The notes beneath the pieces are model-generated. The model made no database searches. It saw only the letters and a list, made by a program, of their open reading frames with translations, and had not been told where the DNA came from. A stretch of DNA of 32,858 nucleotides from an uncultured Lactobacillus sp. (GTDB lineage: Bacteria > Bacillota > Bacilli > Lactobacillales > Lactobacillaceae), in contig NZ_CALYQV010000021.1 of NCBI RefSeq assembly GCF_945290125.1, positions 1 through 32,858 on the forward strand, given 5' to 3'. Made by a program: the position numbers and the translations under genes. This document shows, piece after piece, positions 10,070-17,754 of the stretch. Numbering within the stretch: position 1 is the stretch's first letter; each line of letters starts with the position of its first letter.

Positions 10070-10117
10070 GTACAAGATATTGTGGTATAGTTCTACTTGT
10101 AGCCATAGATGATGTGT
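10070..10117 (+). promoter_or_regulatory. Candidate paired NrdR boxes and extended -10 of the nrdJ promoter
   Basis: GTACAAGATATTGTGG (10070-10085) matches 11 of 16 positions of the NrdR consensus ACACWATATWTWGTGT, and GCCATAGATGATGTGT (10102-10117) matches 10 of 16. Their starts are 32 bp apart, about three helical turns, the usual arrangement for NrdR. Between them is an extended -10, TGGTATAGT (10083-10091). The match is imperfect and was made by eye. Confidence 0.35.
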
Positions 10118-10156
10118 CTGTGGAACAATAATCAATTTTAAGGAGTGACTTTGAAT

Positions 10157-12391
10157 ATGAAAAATACGAGCATAACGTTGGATCAGGGTTACATTGATCA
10201 AGTGAAACAAAATGTCACCCCCCATTGGGGAGAACTTGGCTGGGTTACTTATAAACGAACCTATGCAAGATGGCTTCCTGAAAAAAATCGTTCCGAAAAT
10301 TGGGACGAAACGGTTAAACGCGTAATTGAGGGCAACATTAACCTTGATCCTCGACTCAAAGGCACTCCTTCAAAAGAGGTAGTCGCTGAACTAACAAACG
10401 AAGCCAAGGATTTATTTAAATTAGTTTACGGTTTAGGAGCAACACCTTCTGGACGTAATTTGTGGGTTTCCGGCACTGACTACCAAAAGCGCAATGGTGA
10501 CTCATTAAACAATTGCTGGTTTATTGCTATTCGGCCGCAAAAATACGGTGATAGCCATATAGTTCCCGACTATTTAGGCCAGACACAAGAAGCAGTTTCA
10601 ATGCCATTTTCATTTCTTTTTGACGAATCAATGAAAGGTGGCGGTGTTGGCTTTTCTGTTGTGCAAGACAATATTAAAAAGATTCCTGCAGTTGATAATA
10701 AAGTTGATTTAACGGTTGTAATTGACAAACAGAGCGCTTCTTACGCCGATTCAATTAAACTTGGTGCAACGGATAAAGATGAGTGGGCCAAGCAGAGCAA
10801 GGACAAATCAGATTACGTTTATTACAACTTGCCTGATACCCGTGAAGGTTGGGTTTTAGCTAATGCCCGTTTAATCGATATGCACTTCAGTCAAACTAAT
10901 CCCGAGAATAAGACCAAGCTTGTACTTGACATCAGTAGAATTCGTCCTTATGGAGCTAAAATTCACGGCTTTGGCGGTACAGCTTCTGGTCCTATGCCAT
11001 TAGTGGAAATGTTTTTCGATATTAACAACATTATTAACAACCGGGCTGACGGCAACTTAACTTCTGTTGATTGTACAGATATCTGCAACCTGATTGGTAA
11101 AACAGTCGTCGCCGGTAATGTAAGAAGATCAGCGGAACTAGCTTTAGGTACAAGCACCGATCAAGACTTTATCACTATGAAACAAGATAAAGACAAACTT
11201 TACCACCACCGCTGGGCCTCAAACAACAGTGTGGCCATTGATTCTAACTTTGATGAATATGAACCAATTGCTGACGGTATTAGAGAAAATGGTGAGCCGG
11301 GAATAGTTAACCTGGATTTATCTCGCAATTATGGCCGAATCATTGACGGCTATCAAAAAGATATTGACGGTGATGTTGAAGGTACCAACCCTTGTGGAGA
11401 GATTTCCTTAGGTAATGGTGAACCATGCAACCTATTTGAAGTATTCCCATATATTGCCGAGCAAGAAAACTGGGATTTAAAAGATGTTTTCAGATTGGCA
11501 ACTCGCTTTGCTAAACGAGTAACCTTTAGTGACTATGACTGGGAAATATCCCGCAACATCATTTCCAAGAACAGGAGAATTGGTGTTTCAATGTCAGGTA
11601 TTCAAGACTGGCTCTTAAATGATTTAGGTCACCGCGTTGTTACCGGCTTTGAAGACAGCGTTGATGAAGAAACCGGTGAAAAAATCAAGAAGCCAATTTA
11701 CGATCCTCAAGGAATTAAAATGGTCACTTCCGCTTACCAAGCCGTCGTTGATGCTGATAAAGTATACAGCAAGACTTTAAGCTGCAACGAGTCGATTAAA
11801 CACACTACTGTTAAACCTTCAGGTACTGTGGCCAAATTAGCGGGAGCTTCTGAAGGGATGCACTTCCACTACGCCGGCTACCTCATTCAACGGATTCGGT
11901 TCCAAGCTTCTGACCCACTGCTTAAAGCGCTCGATGCCTGTGGTTACTACTCAGAACCAGATATTTACTCACCAAACACAACTTGTGTTGAATTCCCATT
12001 GCGTGCTGCTCACGCTGACAGCAAGAACTTTGCATCGGCTGGCACGGTTTCAATTGAAGAACAATTTGCAACACAAGCATTCCTGCAAACTTACTGGTCA
12101 GATAACGCAGTCAGTTGTACTGTTACCTTCCAAAGCGATGAAGGTGACAAGATTACACCGCTGTTTAAACAATACCGGCACGTAATTAAGTCAACTTCTT
12201 TATTGCCATATTATGGCGGTTCACTGAAACAAGCGCCAAAAGAACCCATTGACAAAGAAAAATATGAAGAAAGGAAAGCTGAGATCACCGGTGATGTTGC
12301 TCAAGTATTTGCCGAGCAAAATGATGATCAAAAAGATTTGGAATTAGTCGATCAAACTGACTGTGAATCTGGTGCATGTCCTGTTAAATAA
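10157..12391 (+). CDS. nrdJ: Adenosylcobalamin-dependent ribonucleoside-triphosphate reductase (class II)
   Basis: A 744-residue monomeric class II ribonucleotide reductase that converts ribonucleoside triphosphates to deoxyribonucleotides, using adenosylcobalamin to generate a thiyl radical. It resembles the L. leichmannii enzyme along its whole length (739 residues there). Visible signatures: the active-site Cys in SLNNCWF (residue 120, equivalent to Cys119), the conserved NPCGEIS segment with the radical Cys, GNVRRSAELALG, and the C-terminal redox shuttle DCESGACPVK with two Cys. ATG 10157 was chosen over a GTG at 10145 because AAGGAG would overlap the latter. It heads a B12 cluster: DUF4430 proteins, CbrT and an adenosyltransferase follow on the same strand. 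No cobalamin riboswitch is recognisable; candidate NrdR boxes lie at the promoter. Confidence 0.97.
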   Translation: MKNTSITLDQGYIDQVKQNVTPHWGELGWVTYKRTYARWLPEKNRSENWDETVKRVIEGNINLDPRLKGTPSKEVVAELTNEAKDLFKLVYGLGATPSGRNLWVSGTDYQKRNGDSLNNCWFIAIRPQKYGDSHIVPDYLGQTQEAVSMPFSFLFDESMKGGGVGFSVVQDNIKKIPAVDNKVDLTVVIDKQSASYADSIKLGATDKDEWAKQSKDKSDYVYYNLPDTREGWVLANARLIDMHFSQTNPENKTKLVLDISRIRPYGAKIHGFGGTASGPMPLVEMFFDINNIINNRADGNLTSVDCTDICNLIGKTVVAGNVRRSAELALGTSTDQDFITMKQDKDKLYHHRWASNNSVAIDSNFDEYEPIADGIRENGEPGIVNLDLSRNYGRIIDGYQKDIDGDVEGTNPCGEISLGNGEPCNLFEVFPYIAEQENWDLKDVFRLATRFAKRVTFSDYDWEISRNIISKNRRIGVSMSGIQDWLLNDLGHRVVTGFEDSVDEETGEKIKKPIYDPQGIKMVTSAYQAVVDADKVYSKTLSCNESIKHTTVKPSGTVAKLAGASEGMHFHYAGYLIQRIRFQASDPLLKALDACGYYSEPDIYSPNTTCVEFPLRAAHADSKNFASAGTVSIEEQFATQAFLQTYWSDNAVSCTVTFQSDEGDKITPLFKQYRHVIKSTSLLPYYGGSLKQAPKEPIDKEKYEERKAEITGDVAQVFAEQNDDQKDLELVDQTDCESGACPVK

Positions 12392-12414
12392 ATTAAGTAG
12401 GCGAAATCTTAGTC

Positions 12415-12798
12415 ATGAAAAAAAGTAAATTACCAGTAATTGCCAGCGTAGCTGCTATTTTTGCCTTTAGCCTATCCGGCTGTGAGAATAACCAGACAAA
12501 GCCAAAATCTAAGACAAATAATATTTCCGTTAGCTATGTTTTAGCTGCCAAAAATGATACTGAAAAAAAGACAGTTAAAGTGCCGCAAAAATCTACTGTA
12601 ATGACTGGCTTGAAAAAGGCGTGGAAAGTTGACAGTAACAAAGGCTTTATCACAGCAATTGACGGCAAAAAACAAAATGCTAAAAAGAAAATTTACTGGA
12701 CTTACACTATTAATGGCAAATATGCTACCAAGGGCGCTAACCAGCAAAAAGTCGCAAATAAAGACAAAGTCAAGTTTACTTTAGCCAAAATGAAGTAA
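12415..12798 (+). CDS. DUF4430 lipoprotein, probable cobalamin-binding surface protein
   Basis: A 127-residue exported lipoprotein. Residues 1-22 are a lipoprotein signal peptide (MKKSK, hydrophobic core, lipobox LSGC with the lipidated Cys23). A Lys/Asn-rich spacer follows, then a single DUF4430 domain (about 37-127) with the characteristic tail IYWTYTINGKYATKGA. DUF4430 is the fold of the C-terminal beta domain of animal transcobalamin and intrinsic factor. The position between nrdJ and a CbrT-like B12 transporter component makes extracellular cobalamin capture the natural inference. The gap to nrdJ is 23 bp and the ribosome binding site is weak (TAGGCG), suggesting translation partly dependent on nrdJ. 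A tandem paralogue follows. Binding is not demonstrated by the sequence. Confidence 0.8.
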   Translation: MKKSKLPVIASVAAIFAFSLSGCENNQTKPKSKTNNISVSYVLAAKNDTEKKTVKVPQKSTVMTGLKKAWKVDSNKGFITAIDGKKQNAKKKIYWTYTINGKYATKGANQQKVANKDKVKFTLAKMK

Positions 12799-12809
12799 AA
12801 CTATTGGCC

Positions 12810-12848
12810 GTGCAAGTGACTAAGTACGAACTATTTTAGTGCTTGCAC
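12810..12848 (+). other. Intergenic hairpin between the DUF4430 paralogues
   Basis: Inverted repeat GTGCAAG (12810-12816) / CTTGCAC (12842-12848), extendable inwards through ACTAA/TTAGT with bulges. No T-run follows, so it may be a processing, stability or attenuation element rather than a terminator. Confidence 0.45.
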
Positions 12849-12877
12849 AAAAATATTAATAGATTGGGAGTTTATAT

Positions 12878-13269
12878 ATGAAAAAAGCAAATTATCAGTT
12901 TTGACTGGAATAGCCACCATTTTTACCTTTACCTTTGCAGGTTATGAAACAACTCAAAATGTTCAACAGGTTGATGCCAGCAGTAAGATAAAAGTTACTT
13001 ATACCCTAAAAGTACATAATAAGACTTACAAGAAGAAAACTGTTAAATTGCCTAAGCATTCAACAGTAATGCGCGGCTTGAAAAAGTGCTGGAAAATAAA
13101 GAGTGATAGGGGTTTGATTACTTCTATTGCTGGCAAGAGCCAAAATCCAAGTAAAAAAATCTATTGGACCTACAAAATTAACGGCAAATTTGCACAAAAA
13201 GGTGCCGCAATACAGAAGCTTGCGAACAAAGATAAAATTAAATTTACTTTAGCAAAAGTTAACTTCTAA
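12878..13269 (+). pseudogene. Second DUF4430 protein, frameshifted at codon 4 and without lipobox Cys
   Basis: Tandem paralogue of the preceding gene; the domain is nearly the same (STVMRGLKKCWKIKSD, IYWTYKINGKFAQKGA). GGGAG is well placed before ATG 12878, but six A follow where the first copy has seven, so this frame reads into TGA after eight codons. Adding one A restores MKKSKLSVLTGIATIF, clearly homologous to the first copy, for a 130-residue product. The mature domain frame is open from TTG 12901, which has no ribosome binding site. The lipobox Cys of copy one is Tyr here (FAGYETT), so even a repaired product would not be lipid-anchored; cleavage after VDA could release it as a soluble protein. 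Options: decaying duplicate, slippage-expressed gene, or sequencing error in the A run. Confidence 0.7.
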
Positions 13270-13275
13270 ATTACT

Positions 13276-13794
13276 ATGACACGTAATTCAACTAAGAAAT
13301 TAGCATTACTAGCAATTTTAACAGCCATGTGCGTAGCGCTAAGAATTTTTAAAATAATTCCTGTGCCTAATGTCCAGCCGGTAACCGATATTTTAATGAT
13401 TGTAACGTTAAATATCGGCTTCGGCTTTGGTTTTGCCTTAGCTCTTTTGACCATGGTCGTCTCCAATATTTACTTAGGTTTTGGCATTTGGACTGTGGCA
13501 CAAGTTTTAGCCTTTGGCGGCTGCGTTTTAACCGTTGCTTTGCTAGATAAATTCACGCCATTGAAAAAGTATTTTACTCTGCAACTAATTCTTGCCGTTT
13601 TTCTCGGCTGGGAATATGGCTGCTTTGTCGACTTTGGTATGTCTATCTTCGGCGGCTTTAACGCGTTCCTAGCCTACTGGGCTGGAAGTTTAGTCTTTGA
13701 TACCTACCATGCTGTTGGTAATTTGGTATTCTATCCTATTCTCTACAAACCACTGAATATTGCGCTTGATCACTACAAACGGAGGCTTTTATGA
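13276..13794 (+). CDS. cbrT: ECF transporter S-component, probable vitamin B12 (CbrT-like)
   Basis: A 172-residue polytopic membrane protein with about six helices, the size and layout of an energy-coupling-factor substrate-binding (S) component. The N-terminal KLALLAILTAMCVALRI contains the small-residue helix typical of S-components for docking to EcfT; PNVQPVTDILM in the first loop resembles what I recall of the L. delbrueckii B12 transporter component CbrT. Genomic context supports B12: nrdJ and DUF4430 genes upstream, ATP:cob(I)alamin adenosyltransferase overlapping downstream by four bases. EcfA, EcfA' and EcfT are absent here and would be the shared housekeeping module. The start ATG 13276 has no clear ribosome binding site, suggesting coupling to the upstream frame that ends at 13269. 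The gene name is tentative. Confidence 0.75.
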   Translation: MTRNSTKKLALLAILTAMCVALRIFKIIPVPNVQPVTDILMIVTLNIGFGFGFALALLTMVVSNIYLGFGIWTVAQVLAFGGCVLTVALLDKFTPLKKYFTLQLILAVFLGWEYGCFVDFGMSIFGGFNAFLAYWAGSLVFDTYHAVGNLVFYPILYKPLNIALDHYKRRLL

Positions 13795-14333
13795 CGATTA
13801 AAATTTATACTAAGGTAGGCGATCAAGGCTTTACCAAACAGGTTACCGGTAAAATGGTTCCTAAATATGACCTGCAAATTGTTGCTGTCGGCGATATTGA
13901 TGAACTTGATTCTTACTTAGGTGTCGTAATTGCCAATTTGTCTGCCAAATGTCAAGAACTGCATGACCCTATACAAAACTTACAGCGTGACTTATATGAA
14001 CTCGAAAGCGATATTGTTGTCAAAAGGCACGAAGAGATTACATCTGAAACAGTAACAAAGCTGGAAAAGGAAATCGACGAACTTAATAATAAAATACCCC
14101 AAACAACCCATTTCATTTTGCCTGGCGGTTCCATTACAGCAACTCACTTACATTATGCTCGTACAGTTGCCAGGCGCGCTGAACGTTCACTGGTTAAGTT
14201 GAATGCTGAAGAGCAAGAGTTAGCTCCTGCTTGTTTAAAGTATATCAACCGCTTATCAGATTATCTTTTTATTCTAGCTCGTTATGCTAATGTTCTGGAC
14301 GGCGTTCCTGAAGTCAAAAGTAAAATCAAATAA
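13791..14333 (+). CDS. pduO: ATP:cob(I)alamin adenosyltransferase, PduO type
   Basis: A 180-residue enzyme that transfers the adenosyl group of ATP to cob(I)alamin, producing adenosylcobalamin, the cofactor required by the nrdJ product in this cluster. Family signatures are complete: KIYTKVGDQGFT (ATP-binding N-terminus), VGDIDELDSYLG, FILPGG, the Arg/Glu motif TVARRAERSLV and INRLSDYLFILARYAN. The length fits the single-domain PduO/CobA2 family. ATG 13791 overlaps the cbrT stop and is preceded by GGAGG, so translation is coupled. A terminator follows. The gene could equally be called cobO-like or MMAB-type; there is no propanediol locus in this window. Confidence 0.92.
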   Translation: MTIKIYTKVGDQGFTKQVTGKMVPKYDLQIVAVGDIDELDSYLGVVIANLSAKCQELHDPIQNLQRDLYELESDIVVKRHEEITSETVTKLEKEIDELNNKIPQTTHFILPGGSITATHLHYARTVARRAERSLVKLNAEEQELAPACLKYINRLSDYLFILARYANVLDGVPEVKSKIK

Positions 14334-14348
14334 GTTTACTAGCATTTA

Positions 14349-14389
14349 AAAAAGTGAAGTAGTTTCAACTAAGGACTGCTTCACTTTTT
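14349..14389. terminator. Bidirectional terminator at the end of the B12 cluster
   Basis: Stem 14349-14363 / 14375-14389 (one T-G wobble) with A5 at the left and T5 at the right, between convergent genes. Confidence 0.85.
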
Positions 14390-14409
14390 GCTTATTTTAA
14401 ATTAGTATT

Positions 14410-15273
14410 TCACTGCCACCAGAGTTTAATTAAACCTTGTGTGCCCAAATCGCCCAAGTGCTTTTCATCAACTAGTATCTCATATAACTTCTTAGCTTCT
14501 GCAGTAGCCGGCAAGTCAATTTTCATTTCTTTCGCAGTCTCTAAAGCAATACGCAGGTCTTTCAAAAAATGTTTACTGAAAAAGCCTGGAGTATAATCAC
14601 CCTTTAAGACACGCGGACCGTAATTGCTTAAACTCCAATTAGCAGCGCTCCCGGCACCAACAGTTTTAAGGACGGCTTCAAGGTCAAGCCCTGCTTTTTT
14701 AGCATAGACTAGCATTTCCGTCATACCGGTCATCGTGCCTGCAATCATGATCTGGTTAGCCATTTTAGTATTCTGACCCGCGCCAGCTGGTCCAAAATAA
14801 TGAACTTGCTTTCCGAAATCCTTAAAAACAGGTTCCAAGTTTTGGTATGCGGACTCATCACCACCAACCATAATTGTCAGTGTACCGTTCTTTGCGCCCA
14901 GGTCACCGCCTGAAACGGGAGCATCGAGGACTTTTGCTCCTTGCTTTTCACCCGCGGCGAAAATCTTTTGCGCTAAAGCAGGCTTGGAAGTTGTCATGTC
15001 TACCAAATTTTTACCCTTAACTTCGGCCTGTAAAATACCGTTATCACCAAAATAAACTTGCTCAACATCAGTTGGAAAACCAACAATCGTAAAAATTGTA
15101 TCAGTTTGTTCAACTACAGCTTTAGGATTGTCACACCAAGTAGCACCTTTAGCAACTAGATTATCAGTCTTACTCTTTGTCCTGTTATAGACCCACAGCT
15201 CGTGGCCAGCTTTTAATAAGTTAAGGCAAATCGCATTACCCATTACGCCAGTTCCAATAAAACCTATTTTCAT
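14410..15273 (-). CDS. 3-hydroxyisobutyrate dehydrogenase-family oxidoreductase (GarR-like)
   Basis: A 287-residue beta-hydroxyacid dehydrogenase. The nucleotide motif GFIGTGVMGNAI starts the protein and NRT follows the second strand. The family's substrate loop DAPVSGGDLGAKNGTLTIMVGG (near 120-140) and the segment GAGQNTKMANQI with the catalytic Lys (near 170) are intact. Known members reduce tartronate semialdehyde, oxidise 3-hydroxyisobutyrate, or act on succinic semialdehyde and related short acids; the substrate here cannot be decided. ATG 15273 was chosen because GGGAG (15288-15284) lies ten bases upstream, whereas an ATG at 15282 would abut it. The gene appears monocistronic and converges with the B12 cluster. 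Confidence 0.85.
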   Translation of the reverse strand: MKIGFIGTGVMGNAICLNLLKAGHELWVYNRTKSKTDNLVAKGATWCDNPKAVVEQTDTIFTIVGFPTDVEQVYFGDNGILQAEVKGKNLVDMTTSKPALAQKIFAAGEKQGAKVLDAPVSGGDLGAKNGTLTIMVGGDESAYQNLEPVFKDFGKQVHYFGPAGAGQNTKMANQIMIAGTMTGMTEMLVYAKKAGLDLEAVLKTVGAGSAANWSLSNYGPRVLKGDYTPGFFSKHFLKDLRIALETAKEMKIDLPATAEAKKLYEILVDEKHLGDLGTQGLIKLWWQ

Positions 15274-15357
15274 AATCAACATCTCCCTTATTAAAACGTT
15301 TTCTAGGCAATTTAATCATACCACTAACTTATCTTTAATAAGCAGATATTTAGACAT

Positions 15358-15780
15358 TTAGATTTTGATGTTTTCATTAACAAATGGTTCTGCCTGTTCA
15401 CTATATTCCGAAATTCCTAATAAAATAAAATTTTTAATGGCCCACTTGCACTTAGATGTGTACTCTAACTTATGCTCAAAATGATAGTTGATCATAGTTT
15501 CCAACAATGCTAATACATTTTTTAAAAACAGTTCGGGTCTCGTCTTAACGTTTTTAACAGCTTAGACAAAATAACGTGCTTCATTATAAGCCTGCCGTTC
15601 AATGCAGATCATTAAGAGATTGCAAATCATTCCTAATAATTCTTCTTGCTGGCGCGTCTTTGCTACGTCCTTTAACTTTTCAACTACCTATTTTCCTATT
15701 AGCAAATTGCTCTTCAAATCATAAATCGGGATTAAATCAATTTCAAACGCACCTAGTAATTATAGTTTAAATGATATCAA
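15358..15780 (-). pseudogene. Decayed Rgg/GadR/MutR-family regulator (C-terminal half)
   Basis: No open gene lies between 15274 and 15971, but one minus-strand frame reads as a coherent C-terminal regulator domain interrupted by stops. In order: LLGAFEIDLIPIYDLKSNLL, stop, VVEKLKDVAKTRQQEELLG, MICNLLMICIERQAYNEARY, stop, AVKNVKTRPELFLKNVLALL, ETMINYHFEHKLEY, ending NENIKI and a genuine stop at 15358. The pattern (N-L at the helix turn, E-R-x-A-Y-x-E-A, R-P-E-L-F-L, L-L-G-I near the end) is that of the TPR-like C-terminal domain of Rgg/MutR regulators. At least three stops (two marked, a third near 15760) show it is dead. The helix-turn-helix half is missing or unrecognisable. Confidence 0.65.
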
Positions 15781-15950
15781 GCTCTTTTAATATAAAAATC
15801 AGTTTACTATTTGACTTAACCTTAACATTAAGTACTATAATTTTGATAATTATAAAATTTATCCTGCTGAACATTCCAATTTATATAATTGTCAGCTCGC
15901 TACCACAATAAAGTATTTTATAATTATAATTAATAAACATTAAATAAATT

Positions 15951-15966
15951 AGTGCAGGGAGGCACT
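15951..15966 (+). promoter_or_regulatory. Ribosome binding site inside a short hairpin
   Basis: AGTGC (15951-15955) and GCACT (15962-15966) flank AGGGAGG, the ribosome binding site of the DXS-like gene. Pairing of the arms would place it in the loop; only five base pairs, so any effect is speculative. Confidence 0.35.
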
Positions 15967-15971
15967 TTTAC

Positions 15972-17717
15972 ATGAACAAACACGAAGACTTCTTATTAAA
16001 CCAAATTGTCGAACCCCAGGATCTTAAAAAATTAAGTATCCCTGAAATGAAAAAATTAGCCCAGGAAATCAGAACATTAATCTTAGAAAAAGATGCGGCT
16101 GAAGGCGGGCATCTTGGTCCCGACTTAGGGATTGTGGAAGCCACAATTGCTTATCATTACGTCTTTAATGCACCCCAAGATAAAATTATATGGGACGTTT
16201 CGCACCAAACATATCCCCATAAAATGTTAACGGGTCGTGCACAAGCTTGGCTTGATCCCGACCATTACGAGGATGTCACGCCTTATACTAACCCCGATGA
16301 AAGTCCTTATGATTACTATTCAATCGGTCATACTTCAACATCTATTGCTTTAGCAACCGGTATGGCTAAAGCCCGGGACTTAATGGGTAAGCATGAAAAT
16401 ATCATGGCTTTAATTGGTGATGGTTCCATGACTGGCGGACTGGCCTTTGAAGGTTTAAACAATGCCGCAATTGAAAAGCACAACTTGGTAGTTGTAGTTA
16501 ATGATAATCAATGGTCAATTGATGAAAATGTTGGTGGCTTAGTGACTGCTCTGAAAAAATTACGCGATTCAAATGGCCAGGCTGCCGAAAATCCGTTTAC
16601 AGCTATGGGTTTTGATTACCGCTATGTTGCAGACGGTAATAACCTGACTGATATGATTGCCGCTTTTAAAGCAGTCAAAGACGTTGACCACCCAATTTTA
16701 TTACACATTAATACGCTTAAGGGCAAAGGTTATGAACCAGCTGTTCTTGATGAAGAAGCTCATCACTGGGTATCACCGTTTAATTTACAAAATGATCAGC
16801 CACTTGCCGCAGAAAGTCAGAAACCTACTCCTAACTCAGTGGCACTTGATGTGATTAAAGATGAAATTAAAGCAGGAAAAAATGTCATGGCTATCGATGC
16901 AGCCATCCCTGGCGTTTTTGACCTGGAAGAATTCAAAAAAGAATATCCCAATAATTACACTGACGTGGGCATTGCTGAACAAGAATCTGTTGCTTTTGCC
17001 ACAGGGTTTGCTAAAGAAGGTGGCATTCCAGTTCTAATGGAAAATTCTACCTTCTTACAGCGTGCTTTTGACCAGCTTTCTCATGATACAGCTGCCAATG
17101 ACTTGCCAGTTGTAATGTTAGTAGCGGGCGGACGAATTTCTAACCAATCAAAAACTCATTTGGGAATCTTTGACCAAGTAATGATTTCTAACCTACCTAA
17201 CTGGATTTATCTGGCTCCTACTACGCTAGAAGAAGAAAAAGCAATGATCAAGTGGGCAATTAACCAAAGAAAACATCCAGTTGCTATTAAAATGCCGGCC
17301 AATGTGCCAGATTCAGACGAACAAACTGTAGCAACTGACTACTCAGAAATTAAGTATCAGGTTACTTCAGGTAAAGATGTAGCTATTTTGGCACTAGGTG
17401 ACTTTTACCAATTAGGAAAAGACGTAGCAAATAAGTTAGGAGCTACCCTAGTTAATCCACTTTCTGCCAATATTTTGAACAAACAAGCACTAGATGAATT
17501 AGCAGCCAATCATCGAGTAATTGCTACGCTTGAGGATAATTCGTTAGATGGCGGCTTTGGCCAAAAAGTAGCTTCTTATCTGGGTAAAGAAAAAGTTAAA
17601 GTACTCAATTACGGCCAAAAACGGGTTTATACCGATCAAACTCCAGTTGCAGAAATTTACCGCCAAAATCATCTAACTACTGACCAAATTGTGGCGGATG
17701 TGCAACAGAACTTATAA
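15972..17717 (+). CDS. DXS-like thiamine diphosphate enzyme with altered active site
   Basis: A 581-residue transketolase-superfamily protein related to 1-deoxy-D-xylulose-5-phosphate synthase (usually about 620). It retains EGGHLGPDLGIVEATIAYHY, WDVSHQTYPHKMLTGR, the GHTSTSIALATGMA segment, and the thiamine diphosphate/Mg motif GDGSMTGG followed by NDNQWSI. The second domain has STFLQRAFDQLSHD. Where DXS has the conserved AEQHAV (catalytic His), this protein has AEQESV with Glu at residue 338, and the DXS motif around GADGQTHQG is replaced by SNQSKTHLG. Lactobacilli make isoprenoids by the mevalonate route, so a true DXS is not expected; a related acyloin-forming or ketol-transfer reaction is inference. 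AGGGAGG precedes ATG 15972. The hydrolase gene follows after 37 bp. Confidence 0.8.
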   Translation: MNKHEDFLLNQIVEPQDLKKLSIPEMKKLAQEIRTLILEKDAAEGGHLGPDLGIVEATIAYHYVFNAPQDKIIWDVSHQTYPHKMLTGRAQAWLDPDHYEDVTPYTNPDESPYDYYSIGHTSTSIALATGMAKARDLMGKHENIMALIGDGSMTGGLAFEGLNNAAIEKHNLVVVVNDNQWSIDENVGGLVTALKKLRDSNGQAAENPFTAMGFDYRYVADGNNLTDMIAAFKAVKDVDHPILLHINTLKGKGYEPAVLDEEAHHWVSPFNLQNDQPLAAESQKPTPNSVALDVIKDEIKAGKNVMAIDAAIPGVFDLEEFKKEYPNNYTDVGIAEQESVAFATGFAKEGGIPVLMENSTFLQRAFDQLSHDTAANDLPVVMLVAGGRISNQSKTHLGIFDQVMISNLPNWIYLAPTTLEEEKAMIKWAINQRKHPVAIKMPANVPDSDEQTVATDYSEIKYQVTSGKDVAILALGDFYQLGKDVANKLGATLVNPLSANILNKQALDELAANHRVIATLEDNSLDGGFGQKVASYLGKEKVKVLNYGQKRVYTDQTPVAEIYRQNHLTTDQIVADVQQNL

Positions 17718-17754
17718 ACGGCAAGAATCAGGCTTCACCAAGGACTGACTAATA

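Noticed and set aside
9968..10156. Possible cobalamin riboswitch upstream of nrdJ
   Set aside because: I could not find the B12-box core (GCCACTG-like) or the expected multi-stem length; only promoter and NrdR-like sequences fit.
15290..15304. cre-like sequence ATTAAAACGTTTTCT before the 3-hydroxyisobutyrate dehydrogenase-family gene
   Set aside because: The essential G of the consensus is T, and such AT-rich AAAACGTTTT palindromes arise easily by chance.
15576..15770. Plus-strand 64-codon frame in the gap before the DXS-like gene
   Set aside because: No ribosome binding site, and the opposite strand explains the region better as a decayed Rgg-type gene.
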